Shown: piece after piece, positions 1 through 9,209 of the stretch | Layout: each line of letters opens with the position of its first letter | Numbering within the stretch: the stretch's first letter is position 1 | Assembly: GCA_014655195.1 (NCBI GenBank) | Contig: BNBH01000028.1 | Coordinates: forward strand, 43,928-107,927 | Direction: 5' to 3' | Length of the DNA stretch: 64,000 nt | DNA from: Streptomyces cellulosae | GTDB taxonomy: Bacteria > Actinomycetota > Actinomycetes > Streptomycetales > Streptomycetaceae | Translations under genes and position numbers: made by a program | The notes under the pieces: model-generated | What the model saw: only the letters and a program-made list of their open reading frames with translations | Told to the model about the DNA's origin: nothing | Database searches by the model: none

Positions 1-285
1 GCGCCGCGAGCTGTTCGCCCACCCCACCCACCCGTACGCGCACGGACTGCTGGGCTCCATCCCGCGGCTCGACGCGCCACGGGGCGAGCCGCTCAACCCC
101 ATCCGCGGCTCGATCAACGACCGCATCGCCTGGGCCGACGGCTGCGCCTTCGCGCCCCGCTGCGACCGGTACGAGATGGGCTGCCTGACCGGCACCCCGG
201 AGCTCGGCGAGCCCCGCGCGGCCGGTCACCAGGTGCGGTGCGTCAACCCCGTACTCGACGACGCGAAGGCCGAGGAGGTCCCCGC

Positions 286-289
<4 letters not shown>
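1..289 (+). CDS. Dipeptide/oligopeptide ABC transporter ATP-binding protein, C-terminal end (DppD/OppD-like, partial)
   Basis: Only the last 95 codons lie in the window, read in the frame starting at base 2. They contain the oligopeptide-transporter ATPase C-terminal motif: HPYAHGLLGSIPRL, then the Cys-containing stretch GCAFAPRCDRYEMGC. This C-terminal domain is typical of DppD/OppD-type subunits and holds the three to four Cys that bind an Fe-S cluster in some family members. The stop TGA overlaps the ATG of the next ATPase (ATGA), so the two are translationally coupled. The subunit would energise peptide uptake together with its partner and upstream permeases that are outside the window. 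Confidence 0.9.
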
Positions 290-1743
<1,454 letters not shown>

Positions 1744-1754
1744 TCGACACCCCG

Positions 1755-1795
1755 AAAGATGCCCCCGCCTTGCTTTGCAAGGCGGGGGCATCTTT
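1755..1795. terminator. Strong rho-independent hairpin after the peptide transporter operon
   Basis: A perfect 19-base inverted repeat (1755-1773 with 1777-1795) around a TTT loop, starting 11 bases after the ABC ATPase stop. The stem carries AAAG/CTTT ends, so it can work on both strands. It ends 12 bases before the likely start of the next gene. Confidence 0.95.
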
Positions 1796-1807
1796 CTACG
1801 CCACAAT

Positions 1808-2473
1808 GTGCAAGTGCTTCAGCAACTGTTCAGCCCGTCCGTCCTGCACACGCTCGATCTGATCGGCATCTTCGTGTTCGCCATCTCCGGCGGTCTGCTG
1901 GCCGTCCGGAAAAACTTCGACGTGTTCGGGATCGCCGTGCTGTCCGAGATCACCGCCCTCGGCGGCGGTCTCTTCCGCGACCTGATCATCGGCGCCGTCC
2001 CGCCCGCCGCCTTCACGGATCTGGGGTACTTCGTCACCCCGCTGCTGGCCACCGTCCTCGTCTTCTTCCTGCACCCGCACGTCGAGCGCATCCAGTCCGC
2101 GGTCAACGTCTTCGACGCGGCGGGCCTCGGCCTCTTCTGCGTCGTCGGCACGACCAAGGCGTACGACTACGGGCTCGGCCTCACCGCGTCCGCCTGCCTG
2201 GGCCTGGCCACGGCGGTCGGCGGCGGTGTGCTGCGGGACGTGCTCGCCAACGAGGTGCCGTCGCTGCTGCGCTGGGACCGCGACCTGTACGCGGTGCCCG
2301 CGATCGTCGGCGCCGCCATGGTCGCCCTCTGCCTGCGCTTCGACGCGCTGAACCCGGTCACCAGCACCACCGCCGCCGTCACCACCTTCGTGCTGCGGCT
2401 GCTGGCGATGCGCTACCACTGGCGTGCGCCCCGCGCCTGGCATCGCCGTTCGACGGTCACGGAGGGGGAGTGA
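1808..2473 (+). CDS. TRIC-type (UPF0126/YadS) trimeric intracellular cation channel family membrane protein
   Basis: 221 residues, strongly hydrophobic, with about seven membrane segments. It has the two glycine-rich repeat motifs of prokaryotic TRIC channels: ALGGGLFRD in the first half and AVGGGVLRD in the second, reflecting internal duplication. Family members form homotrimeric cation-permeable pores in the plasma membrane; the physiological role in bacteria is unclear. GTG 1808 is the most plausible start, with GTG 1814 possible. The in-frame TTG at 1775 lies inside the terminator hairpin and is unlikely. No good ribosome binding site is visible. The gene stands alone. Confidence 0.85.
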   Translation: MQVLQQLFSPSVLHTLDLIGIFVFAISGGLLAVRKNFDVFGIAVLSEITALGGGLFRDLIIGAVPPAAFTDLGYFVTPLLATVLVFFLHPHVERIQSAVNVFDAAGLGLFCVVGTTKAYDYGLGLTASACLGLATAVGGGVLRDVLANEVPSLLRWDRDLYAVPAIVGAAMVALCLRFDALNPVTSTTAAVTTFVLRLLAMRYHWRAPRAWHRRSTVTEGE

Positions 2474-2515
2474 GCAAAGCTACCGCTTAGTATTATCTTC
2501 TTGTACTGTTCATCC

Positions 2516-3376
2516 ATGCCAGAAGCAGCCTCCGCCCAGGCCACCAGGGCCGTCATCGGTGACAGTGAGTTCGACCGCGACACCGCGCTCACCGCGCGGG
2601 AACCCGGTGTCTACGACATCGACCTCTCCGCCGGCTGGACGATCATCAACGCCGTCAACGGCGGATATCTGCTGGCCGTTCTGGGCCGCGCGCTCGCGGA
2701 CGCGCTGCCGCACTCCGACCCGTTCTCGGTCACCGCGCACTACCTGACGGCATCCCAGCCCGGCCCGGCGGTCGTCCGCACCGAGACCGTCCGCACCGGA
2801 CGCACCCTCTCCACCGGCCAGGCGTCCCTCTTCCAGCTCGACGAGCAGGGCGACGAGGTCGAGCGCATCCGCGTCCTCGCCTCCTACGGCGACCTGGACG
2901 CCCTCCCCGACGACGTCCGCACGACGGCCGTACCGCCCGCGCTGCCGCCGATGGACCAGTGCTTCGGCCCCGAGGACGGACCCGCCCCGGTCGACGGAAG
3001 CTCCGAGATCGCCGGCCGGCTGATGCTGAAGCTCGACCCCTCGACCCTCGGCTGGGCCCTCGGAAAGCCGTCCGGCAAGGGTGAGATGCGCGCCTGGTTC
3101 GGTCTCGCCGACGGCCGGGACCCCGACCCGCTCGCGCTGCTGCTCGCGGTGGACGCGCTGCCGCCGACCGCCTTCGAGATGGGCCTCACCGGCTGGGTGC
3201 CCACGGTCGAGCTGACCGTCCACGTGCGCTGCCGCCCGGCGCCGGGTCCGCTGCGCGTGTCGATCACCACCCGCAACCTCGCGGGCGGCTTCCTCGAGGA
3301 GGACGCCGAGGTCTGGGACAGCGCAGACCGTCTTGTCGCGCAGTCCCGCCAGCTGGCGCGTGTGCGGCTGAGCTGA
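2516..3376 (+). CDS. Acyl-CoA thioesterase family protein (TesB-like double hotdog)
   Basis: 286 residues. The N-terminal half has the hotdog-type sequence GWTIINAVNGGYLLAVLGRAL and later SVTAHYLTASQPG and RTLSTGQASL, as in the thioesterase superfamily proteins of mycobacteria and Streptomyces. The second half (about 150-286) repeats the fold, with VDALPPTAFEM and PTVELTVHVRCRP. The predicted activity is hydrolysis of acyl-CoA to free acid and CoA; substrate unknown. ATG 2516 is preferred over the in-frame TTG at 2501. A TAGTAT box at about 2489 may be the promoter. It is convergent with the TetR gene across a shared terminator. Confidence 0.82.
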   Translation: MPEAASAQATRAVIGDSEFDRDTALTAREPGVYDIDLSAGWTIINAVNGGYLLAVLGRALADALPHSDPFSVTAHYLTASQPGPAVVRTETVRTGRTLSTGQASLFQLDEQGDEVERIRVLASYGDLDALPDDVRTTAVPPALPPMDQCFGPEDGPAPVDGSSEIAGRLMLKLDPSTLGWALGKPSGKGEMRAWFGLADGRDPDPLALLLAVDALPPTAFEMGLTGWVPTVELTVHVRCRPAPGPLRVSITTRNLAGGFLEEDAEVWDSADRLVAQSRQLARVRLS

Positions 3377-3400
3377 ACCACCGGCGCCGAACTGCCGGTG

Positions 3401-3442
3401 AAGGGGCGGTACGGGGTCACCTGCGACCCCGTACCGCCCCTT
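3401..3442. terminator. Bidirectional terminator between thioesterase and TetR genes
   Basis: A perfect 18-base inverted repeat (3401-3418 with 3425-3442) and six-base loop, between two convergent genes. The AAGGGG/CCCCTT ends suit termination on both strands. Confidence 0.92.
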
Positions 3443-3449
3443 CGTCGTG

Positions 3450-4100
3450 TCACCGTCCTCCGGCCGTGTCCGTCCCGTCGAGCCAGTGCTGCCGCCCCAC
3501 ATGGATCAGCCGCAGCTGACGCGCCGCCACCTTCGACACCCGCTCCCGCTCCTCGGGCGAACTCGCCGGCGCCTCCAGGAAGAGCGAGGCAGTGATCAGC
3601 ATCTGGTCCACGTAGAGCTGGGCCAGCATCAGCAGGTCCTCCTCGCTCCAGCCCGCCGACTCCGCGTCCCCGGCCAGCGCCTCCCCGACCTCCGCCGTGA
3701 ACCGGGCCAACTGCTCCTGTATCGCCTCACGGACCGGACGCACCCCGCCGTGCCGCTCCCGGGCGATGAACCTCACATGGGCCGGGTACGCGTCCACATG
3801 ACGGGCGATCAGCTCGATGGCGCGCGCGATGCGTTCCTCGCCCTCGCCCGCCGGGGTCACCGTGGTCCGGATCATCGGGTGCAGGCTGCCCAGCGCCTCC
3901 TCGACCAGCGCCACGCCCAGGTCCTCGACCGACCGGAAATGCCGGTAGAACGCGGTCGGGGCGATCCCGACGGCACGCGTGACCTCACGCAGGCCCAGAC
4001 TGCTCAGGCTCTGGCCCTCCAGCAGTTCGAGCGCCGCGTCGAGGAGCGCCTGCCGGGTCTTCTGCTTCTGGGCCTGCCGGATGCCGGACGTGTGACTCAT
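3450..4100 (-). CDS. TetR-family regulator resembling FabR (fatty acid desaturation/synthesis repressor type)
   Basis: 216 residues. The N-terminal helix-turn-helix (about 13-60) reads QKQKTRQALLDAALELLEG, then GIAPTAFYRHFRSVEDLG, which resembles E. coli FabR (GIAPTSFYRHFRDVDELG). The shared RFIARERHG versus RLLLRERSG region in the ligand domain supports the same subfamily. FabR-type proteins sense acyl-CoA or acyl-ACP and control lipid genes. The gene is divergent from two small membrane proteins, with two AACANNTGTT boxes in between, and ends against an acyl-CoA thioesterase. A role in membrane lipid homeostasis is inferred, not shown. Confidence 0.85.
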   Translation of the reverse strand: MSHTSGIRQAQKQKTRQALLDAALELLEGQSLSSLGLREVTRAVGIAPTAFYRHFRSVEDLGVALVEEALGSLHPMIRTTVTPAGEGEERIARAIELIARHVDAYPAHVRFIARERHGGVRPVREAIQEQLARFTAEVGEALAGDAESAGWSEEDLLMLAQLYVDQMLITASLFLEAPASSPEERERVSKVAARQLRLIHVGRQHWLDGTDTAGGR

Positions 4101-4111
4101 GCCATGCAGTT

Positions 4112-4191
4112 AACAACTGTTCTCCCACATTGAAAAGTGAGAGCGGCGCTAGACTGGGAAGTCAGTGAACAAGTGTTACTACAATCGTTCA
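4112..4191. promoter_or_regulatory. Candidate FabR-like/TetR operator region
   Basis: Two copies of the 10-base palindrome AACANNTGTT lie at 4112-4121 and 4168-4177. The second sits inside AGTGAACAAGTGTTACT, and GTGAAC (4165-4170) is also inverted as GTTCAC at 4186-4191. They occupy the 110-base gap between the repressor start and the divergent small gene, where autoregulation would be expected. The motif resembles the TGAAC...GTT layout of DesT/FabR-class sites as I remember them. Confidence 0.5.
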
Positions 4192-4210
4192 CCCAACTTG
4201 GGGGATCCAC

Positions 4211-4378
4211 ATGCTGTTCCTCGTCGCCGCGCTGCTGCTGATGGGCGTCGTCCTCGGCGCCGTCGCGCACGCGCCGCTCACCTTCTCCGTCGCCGCCGGC
4301 GCCGTCATCGCCGTCTGGCTGGGCGTCTTCGCCCTGCGCGAGCTCCGCGGCCGCGACCGCGGCACCTCGGCGCACTGA
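4211..4378 (+). CDS. Small hydrophobic membrane protein (55 aa), unknown function
   Basis: A 55-residue protein with two predicted membrane helices (about 2-17 and 22-42) and a short Arg-rich tail ending RGRDRGTSAH. ATG 4211 is preceded by a TTGGGGGATCC ribosome binding site. The length is below common ORF cut-offs. It lies 58 bases before a DUF4190-like small membrane gene, is probably co-transcribed with it, and is divergent from a FabR-like regulator that may control it. I do not recognise a family. Confidence 0.7.
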   Translation: MLFLVAALLLMGVVLGAVAHAPLTFSVAAGAVIAVWLGVFALRELRGRDRGTSAH

Positions 4379-4436
4379 CCCGCACGGCCCGACCGACCGC
4401 CCACCGACCGCCTTCCGACCGCAGGAGTCGATCACC

Positions 4437-4703
4437 ATGCAGCTCACCGCACCGGCCGGCCGCCGCACCGGGATCCGCGACACCGACGGCATGGCCGTCG
4501 CGTCGTTCGTCCTGGGCCTGCTCGGCCTGCTCGTCCTCAACGTCTTCCTCGGCCCCAGCGCCATCGTGCTGGCGTCCGTCGCCCTGCTGCGCGGCACCGC
4601 CCGCCGCGGCCGCGCCCTCCTCGGCCTGGGTCTCGGCATCGCCGACCTCGTCGTCCTCGCCGCGTTCATGCAGGCGGACGGCACGGTCTCCTGGAGCTTC
4701 TGA
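4437..4703 (+). CDS. DUF4190-like small membrane protein
   Basis: 88 residues: a polar N-terminus (about 1-18), then DGMAVASFVLGLLGLLVLNVFLGPSAIVLA and RRGRALLGLGLGIADLVVLAAF, the A-x-x-S-F-V-L-G-L-L and G-L-G-L-G-I patterns of DUF4190 membrane proteins. Two or three membrane helices are expected. ATG 4437 has AGGAG at about 4422-4426. It is probably in an operon with the 55-residue protein. Function unknown. Confidence 0.78.
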   Translation: MQLTAPAGRRTGIRDTDGMAVASFVLGLLGLLVLNVFLGPSAIVLASVALLRGTARRGRALLGLGLGIADLVVLAAFMQADGTVSWSF

Positions 4704-4780
4704 CGGGCGGGACCGCCGCACCCGCCGTACGGGGGGCACCTCCCGGCGACCGGAATCCGTGGGTCATGCACCGGACCCCG

Positions 4781-4786
4781 TAGAAT
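4781..4786 (+). promoter_or_regulatory. -10 box (TAGAAT) of the cysteine desulfurase, leaderless type
   Basis: TAGAAT lies nine bases before ATG 4796 and there is no Shine-Dalgarno sequence in between, which is the layout of Streptomyces leaderless transcripts. Confidence 0.6.
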
Positions 4787-4795
4787 CGGCCCACC

Positions 4796-5965
4796 ATGGC
4801 TTACCTCGACCACGCCGCGACCACCCCGATGCTGCCCGAGGCGGTCGAGGCGCTCACCGCGCACCTGGGCGTCACCGGCAACGCCTCCTCCCTGCACGCG
4901 GCCGGCCGCCGCGCCCGGCGCACCGTCGAGGAGGCCCGCGAGACCCTCGCCGAAGCCCTCGGCGCCCGCCCCAGCGAGATCGTCTTCACCTCCGGCGGCA
5001 CGGAGGCCGACAACCTCGCCGTGAAGGGCCTGTACTGGTCCCGACGCGACGCCGACCCGGCCCGCACCCGGGTCCTCGCCAGCCCCGTCGAACACCACGC
5101 CGTCCTCGACGCCGTCGACTGGCTCGCCACGCACGAGGGCGCCACCGTCGAGTACCTCCCCGTCGACGCGCACGGCCGGGTCCACCCCGACACCCTGCGC
5201 GAGGCCGTAGCCCGCAACCCCGACGACGTCGCCCTCGCCACCGTGATGTGGGCCAACAACGAGATCGGGACGATCCTGCCGGTCGCGGAACTCGCCGCCG
5301 TCGCCGCCGAGTTCGGCATCCCCCTGCACTCCGACGCGGTCCAGGCCTTCGGCCAGGTCCCGGTGGACTTCGCCGCGTCCGGGCTCGCCGCGATGACCGT
5401 CTCCGGGCACAAGATCGGCGGCCCGTACGGCATCGGCGCCCTGGTCCTGGGCCGCGAGCACACCCCGGTGCCCGTGCTGCACGGCGGTGGCCAGGAGCGG
5501 CACGTCCGCTCCGGCACCCTGGACGTGCCGGCGATCGCCTCCTTCGCCGTCGCCGGACGGATCGCCGCCGAGGAGCGGGAGCGGTTCGCCCTGGAGATCG
5601 GACGCCTCCGCGACGACCTGGTCGCCGCGGTCCTCGAAGCCGTCCCCGATGCCATCCTGGGCGGCGACCCCGCCCCCGGCGGCCGCCTCCCGGCCAACGC
5701 CCACTTCACGTTCCCCGGCTGCGAGGGCGACTCCCTGCTGCTCCTCCTCGACGCCCAGGGCATCGAGTGCTCCACCGGCTCCGCCTGCACCGCCGGCGTC
5801 GCCCAGCCCAGCCACGTCCTCCTCGCCACCGGCACCGACCCCGACCTCGCCCGAGGCACCCTCCGCTTCTCCCTCGGGCACACGTCGACGGACGCCGACG
5901 TGGAGGCCCTCGCCAAGGCCATCGGCCCGGCGGTGGAACGAGCCCGGGCGGCGGGCCTGAGCTGA
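4796..5965 (+). CDS. Cysteine desulfurase (IscS/NifS-type)
   Basis: 389 residues of a PLP fold-type I desulfurase that removes sulfur from L-cysteine to give alanine and an enzyme persulfide. The PLP lysine is K206 in SGHKIGGPYG, and the persulfide cysteine is C331 in STGSACTAG. The N-terminus MAYLDHAATTP is canonical and supports ATG 4796. A TAGAAT -10 box at 4781-4786, only nine bases before the start, suggests a leaderless transcript. The tRNA 2-thiouridylase mnmA is about 0.8 kb downstream on the same strand, so this enzyme is the likely sulfur donor for MnmA. General Fe-S or thiamine sulfur supply is also possible. Confidence 0.93.
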   Translation: MAYLDHAATTPMLPEAVEALTAHLGVTGNASSLHAAGRRARRTVEEARETLAEALGARPSEIVFTSGGTEADNLAVKGLYWSRRDADPARTRVLASPVEHHAVLDAVDWLATHEGATVEYLPVDAHGRVHPDTLREAVARNPDDVALATVMWANNEIGTILPVAELAAVAAEFGIPLHSDAVQAFGQVPVDFAASGLAAMTVSGHKIGGPYGIGALVLGREHTPVPVLHGGGQERHVRSGTLDVPAIASFAVAGRIAAEERERFALEIGRLRDDLVAAVLEAVPDAILGGDPAPGGRLPANAHFTFPGCEGDSLLLLLDAQGIECSTGSACTAGVAQPSHVLLATGTDPDLARGTLRFSLGHTSTDADVEALAKAIGPAVERARAAGLS

Positions 5966-5987
5966 GAGGCGCGCGGGTCCCGGGCGC

Positions 5988-6710
5988 CTAGGAACCCGGC
6001 GTGGGGCTCCCCGAACCCCCCGCCGGGGCGGCCGATCGTTTCTCCTCCGTCACGGCCGTGCCCGCGCGGCGGACCAGCTTCAGATAGCGGTCCCAGTCCC
6101 AGTGGGGGCCCGGGTCCGTGTGGTCCGTGCCCGGGACCTCGACGTGGCCGATGATGTGCTTCCGGTCCACCGGTATGCCGTAGCGGGCGCATATCCGGGC
6201 CGTCAGGCGGGCCGAGGCCGCGTACATCTCGTCCGTGAAGTCCTCCGGGCGGTCCACGAAGCCCTCGTGCTCGATGCCGATGCTGCGCTCGTTGTAGTCC
6301 CGGTTGCCCGCGTGGTAGGCCACGTCCAGCTCGCGGATCATCTGCGTGATCCGGCCGTCCTTGCCGACGATGTAGTGCGCCGCCGCCTTGTGGCCCGGGT
6401 TCTGGAACGCCTTCACCGCGCTGTCCAGGCTGCCCTGCGTGACATGCACGACCACCATGTCGACGTGGAAGTCGTCCGGCCGGTCCGCGCCCCGCCAGTT
6501 GGCGTCGGAGGCCGCCACCCAGCGGGCGCCCGCGAAGTCGACCTCGCCCGGCTTGCGCGGCTTGTCGATCCCGGGCAGCCGCCACCACAGCCGCGCCAGC
6601 TCGTCGCGCGCCAGCGCCGCCGTGCCCGCCGCTGCCGCCAGCCCGCCCACGATCAGCGCGCGCCGCCCGATCCGCCGGTCCCCGTCCTCGGATGCTCCCT
6701 TGGCCCCCAT
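5988..6710 (-). CDS. Tat-exported N-acetylmuramoyl-L-alanine amidase (Amidase_2/PGRP-like)
   Basis: 240 residues. The N-terminus has RRIGRRALIVGGLAAAAGTAALA, a twin-arginine signal followed by a hydrophobic stretch (about 11-35). The Amidase_2 domain follows (about 70-215): MVVVHVTQGS with the first zinc His, AAHYIVGKDGRITQMI, SIGIEHEG, and GHVEVPGTDHTDPGPHWDW with the remaining zinc and catalytic residues. It would cleave the amide between N-acetylmuramic acid and the stem peptide, outside the cytoplasm. ATG 6710 is chosen because it starts the Tat signal. It is convergent with the desulfurase and divergent from mnmA. Confidence 0.88.
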   Translation of the reverse strand: MGAKGASEDGDRRIGRRALIVGGLAAAAGTAALARDELARLWWRLPGIDKPRKPGEVDFAGARWVAASDANWRGADRPDDFHVDMVVVHVTQGSLDSAVKAFQNPGHKAAAHYIVGKDGRITQMIRELDVAYHAGNRDYNERSIGIEHEGFVDRPEDFTDEMYAASARLTARICARYGIPVDRKHIIGHVEVPGTDHTDPGPHWDWDRYLKLVRRAGTAVTEEKRSAAPAGGSGSPTPGS

Positions 6711-6770
6711 GTGATCGTGAACGCATATCCGGCGGCCGTGGTTCCCGCGCCCCCGTACCCTGGAGGGGCT

Positions 6771-7901
6771 ATGACTGACACCCCGCAGCGCACCCGCCCC
6801 CTCCGCGTCCTGGCCGCCATGTCCGGAGGCGTCGACTCCGCCGTCGCCGCCGCCCGCGCCGCCGAAGCGGGTCACGACGTGACCGGCGTCCACCTCGCGC
6901 TCTCCGCGAACCCTCAATCCTTCCGCACGGGCGCGCGGGGCTGCTGCACCATCGAGGACTCCCGCGACGCCCGCCGCGCCGCCGACGTCATCGGCATCCC
7001 GTTCTACGTGTGGGACCTCGCCGACCGCTTCCGCGAGGACGTCGTCGAGGACTTCGTCTCCGAGTACGAGGCCGGCCGCACCCCCAACCCGTGCCTGCGC
7101 TGCAACGAGAAGATCAAGTTCGCCGCGCTGCTCGACAAGGCGCTCGCGCTCGGCTTCGACGCCGTCTGCACCGGCCACTACGCGAAGGTGATCCTCCGCG
7201 AGGACGGCACCCGCGAGCTGCACCGCGCCTCCGACATGGCCAAGGACCAGAGCTACGTCCTCGGCGTGCTCGACGACCGCCAGCTCGCCCACGCCATGTT
7301 CCCGCTCGGCGACACGGTCACCACCAAGGAGGAGATCCGCGCGGAGGCGGAGCGCCGCGGACTCGCCGTCGCCAAGAAGCCCGACTCGCACGACATCTGC
7401 TTCATCGCCGACGGCGACACCCAGGGCTTCCTCGCCAAGCGGCTCGGCAAGGCCGAGGGCGACATCGTCGACGAGACCGGCGCCAAGATCGGCACGCACG
7501 AGGGCGCGTACGGCTTCACCATCGGCCAGCGCAAGGGCCTGCGCATCGGCACCCCCGCCCCCGACGGCAAGCCGCGCTACGTCCTCGACATCTCCCCGGT
7601 GGACAACACCGTCACCGTCGGCCCCGCCGCCTCCCTCGACGTCGGCGCCCTCACCGCGATCCGCCCCCGCTGGTGCGGCTCCGCCCCGACCGGTCCCGGC
7701 ACGTACACGGCCCAGCTCCGCGCCCACGGCGACGAGACGCCGGTGACCGCCGAACTCGTCGGCGAGGAGCTGCACGTGCGCTTCGCCGAGCCGGTCCGCG
7801 GCGTCGCCCCCGGCCAGGCGGTCGTCCTCTACGACGGCACGCGCGTGGTGGGCTCGGCGACCATCGCCTCCACGGAGCGGGCGACGGCGGACGTGGCCTG
7901 A
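6771..7901 (+). CDS. mnmA: tRNA-specific 2-thiouridylase MnmA
   Basis: 376 residues, the usual length. It makes 2-thiouridine at wobble U34 of tRNA-Lys, Glu and Gln using ATP and persulfide sulfur. The PP-loop is AAMSGGVDSAVAA near residue 15, the first catalytic Cys is C108 in TPNPCLRCNEKIKF, and the second is C210 in PDSHDICFI. GHYAKV, KDQSYVLGVL and GAYGFTIGQRKGLRIG are also family motifs. ATG 6771 has TGGAGG directly upstream. The nearby cysteine desulfurase is the likely sulfur source, but no TusA-like relay is seen in the window. Confidence 0.96.
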   Translation: MTDTPQRTRPLRVLAAMSGGVDSAVAAARAAEAGHDVTGVHLALSANPQSFRTGARGCCTIEDSRDARRAADVIGIPFYVWDLADRFREDVVEDFVSEYEAGRTPNPCLRCNEKIKFAALLDKALALGFDAVCTGHYAKVILREDGTRELHRASDMAKDQSYVLGVLDDRQLAHAMFPLGDTVTTKEEIRAEAERRGLAVAKKPDSHDICFIADGDTQGFLAKRLGKAEGDIVDETGAKIGTHEGAYGFTIGQRKGLRIGTPAPDGKPRYVLDISPVDNTVTVGPAASLDVGALTAIRPRWCGSAPTGPGTYTAQLRAHGDETPVTAELVGEELHVRFAEPVRGVAPGQAVVLYDGTRVVGSATIASTERATADVA

Positions 7902-7947
7902 CCGGCCCCGCCCCGGCCGGTCCCCGGGATTCCCGGAACCTCCGGGG

Positions 7948-8727
7948 TCACCGCGAGAAGAACTCGGCCAGCACCGGTGCCAGGACGTCCGGTTCGGCCA
8001 TGTGGGTCTGTCCCTCGAGGGTGCGGTACGTGCCCCGGGGGACCGACTCCGCGATCGCCTTGGCCGCCTGACGCATCCAGACCGGGCTCGCGTCGCCCGC
8101 GATGGACAGCACCGGCACCTCGATCCTCGCCAGCATCTCCCGCGGCACGCTCCCGTCGCCCATCACGGCGTCGTCGTACGCCAGACTGGGCGCCAGCGCC
8201 TCCATGCCCGCCCACATCGGCGACTGCCGCGCGCTCCGGATCACCGCGTCGTCCAGCCCGGTGAGCTGGAGGAAGAGCTCCACCGCGTCGCCCCGCCGCC
8301 CCTCCTCCAGGGCCGCCGTCAGACGTTCCGTGTACCGGGCGCGCTCCGCCAGATGCTCCTCCGACATCGCGTACGGCGTCTCGTACACCGCGACCCGGCG
8401 CACCGGCAGCCCGCTCGCCGCCGCCCGCAGGGCCAGCGCGCCGCCCGAGGAGACCCCGTACAGCCCCGCCTCGCCGCCCGTCGCCTCGATCAGCGCCGCG
8501 AGGTCCTCCACCTCCCGCTCCACCGTGTACGGCGGTGTGTCACCGCTCGCGCCGCGGCCCCGGCGGTCGTAGACCACCACCCGGAACCGTTCGGAGAGCG
8601 GGGCGGCCAGCGGCGCCACCGTGGCGCCCGTCGACATCGCGCCGCTGACGAGGACGATCGTGGCGCCGCGGCCGGCGCTCTCGTAGGCGAGGGAGGTGCC
8701 GTCGCGCGAGGAGATGTTCTGGTCCAT
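7948..8727 (-). CDS. Alpha/beta hydrolase
   Basis: 259 residues with a complete triad. The nucleophile Ser is in GLYGVSSGGALAL (about residue 95), the acid Asp is in SIAGDASPVW, and the His is in LEGQTHMAEP. VVVYDRRGRGASG marks the beta4/nucleophile-elbow region of the fold. There is no signal peptide, so it is likely cytoplasmic. Substrate cannot be predicted. It is convergent with mnmA (46-base gap) and followed on the same strand's upstream side by a DUF427 gene, but spacing does not show an operon. Confidence 0.85.
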   Translation of the reverse strand: MDQNISSRDGTSLAYESAGRGATIVLVSGAMSTGATVAPLAAPLSERFRVVVYDRRGRGASGDTPPYTVEREVEDLAALIEATGGEAGLYGVSSGGALALRAAASGLPVRRVAVYETPYAMSEEHLAERARYTERLTAALEEGRRGDAVELFLQLTGLDDAVIRSARQSPMWAGMEALAPSLAYDDAVMGDGSVPREMLARIEVPVLSIAGDASPVWMRQAAKAIAESVPRGTYRTLEGQTHMAEPDVLAPVLAEFFSR

Positions 8728-8808
8728 GTCTCACCAGACTGCCGCACGGTGCGGAAATCGTCGGTGAGGCGGGCGGCGCGTCCGCCGATCACACTCCGTG
8801 CGCCCCGG

Positions 8809-9132
8809 TCAGTCCACTTCCGTGTCGTAGAAGCACAGGTGGTCCTTGATCGGCGCCACCGCCGGCTTCGGGTTTGGGTACGACCACACCAGGTCGGGGG
8901 CGTCCGGAAGCGACCAGTAGGACGCGGTCCCCTTGAAGGGGCAGTACGTGTGCGTCGCCGACGGCGTCAGCAGATCGAGCCGCACGTCCTCCGGCGGGAT
9001 GTACCAGCGCGCGGGGCAGCCCGTCTCGTGCAGCACCAGCGCCCGGTCGCTCTCCGCCAGCACGCGTCCGTCGCGCACCACGCGCACGCGCCGGCCGCCG
9101 GGCTCGACGGTGATCCGATGGCCTGTGGTCAC
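8809..9132 (-). CDS. DUF427 domain protein
   Basis: 107 residues matching the DUF427 beta-sheet fold: ITVEPGGRRVRVVRDGRVLAES, then LHETGCPARWYIPPEDVRLDLL, HTYCPFKGTASYW and the C-terminal DHLCFYDTEVD. The CPFKGTASYW and YIPPEDV motifs are family hallmarks. Start GTG 9132 is supported by GAGGAGGAC just upstream on the minus strand. Function is not known for the family, although small-molecule binding has been suggested. It is divergent from the LOG-family gene (77 bases apart). Confidence 0.88.
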   Translation of the reverse strand: MTTGHRITVEPGGRRVRVVRDGRVLAESDRALVLHETGCPARWYIPPEDVRLDLLTPSATHTYCPFKGTASYWSLPDAPDLVWSYPNPKPAVAPIKDHLCFYDTEVD

Positions 9133-9209
9133 GGCGTCCTCCTCGTCGTTCGGTCCACCCCTACAGCGTCCCTCGGAGCCGCCTTCTTCCCGGGCGTAGG
9201 CTGACGCCC

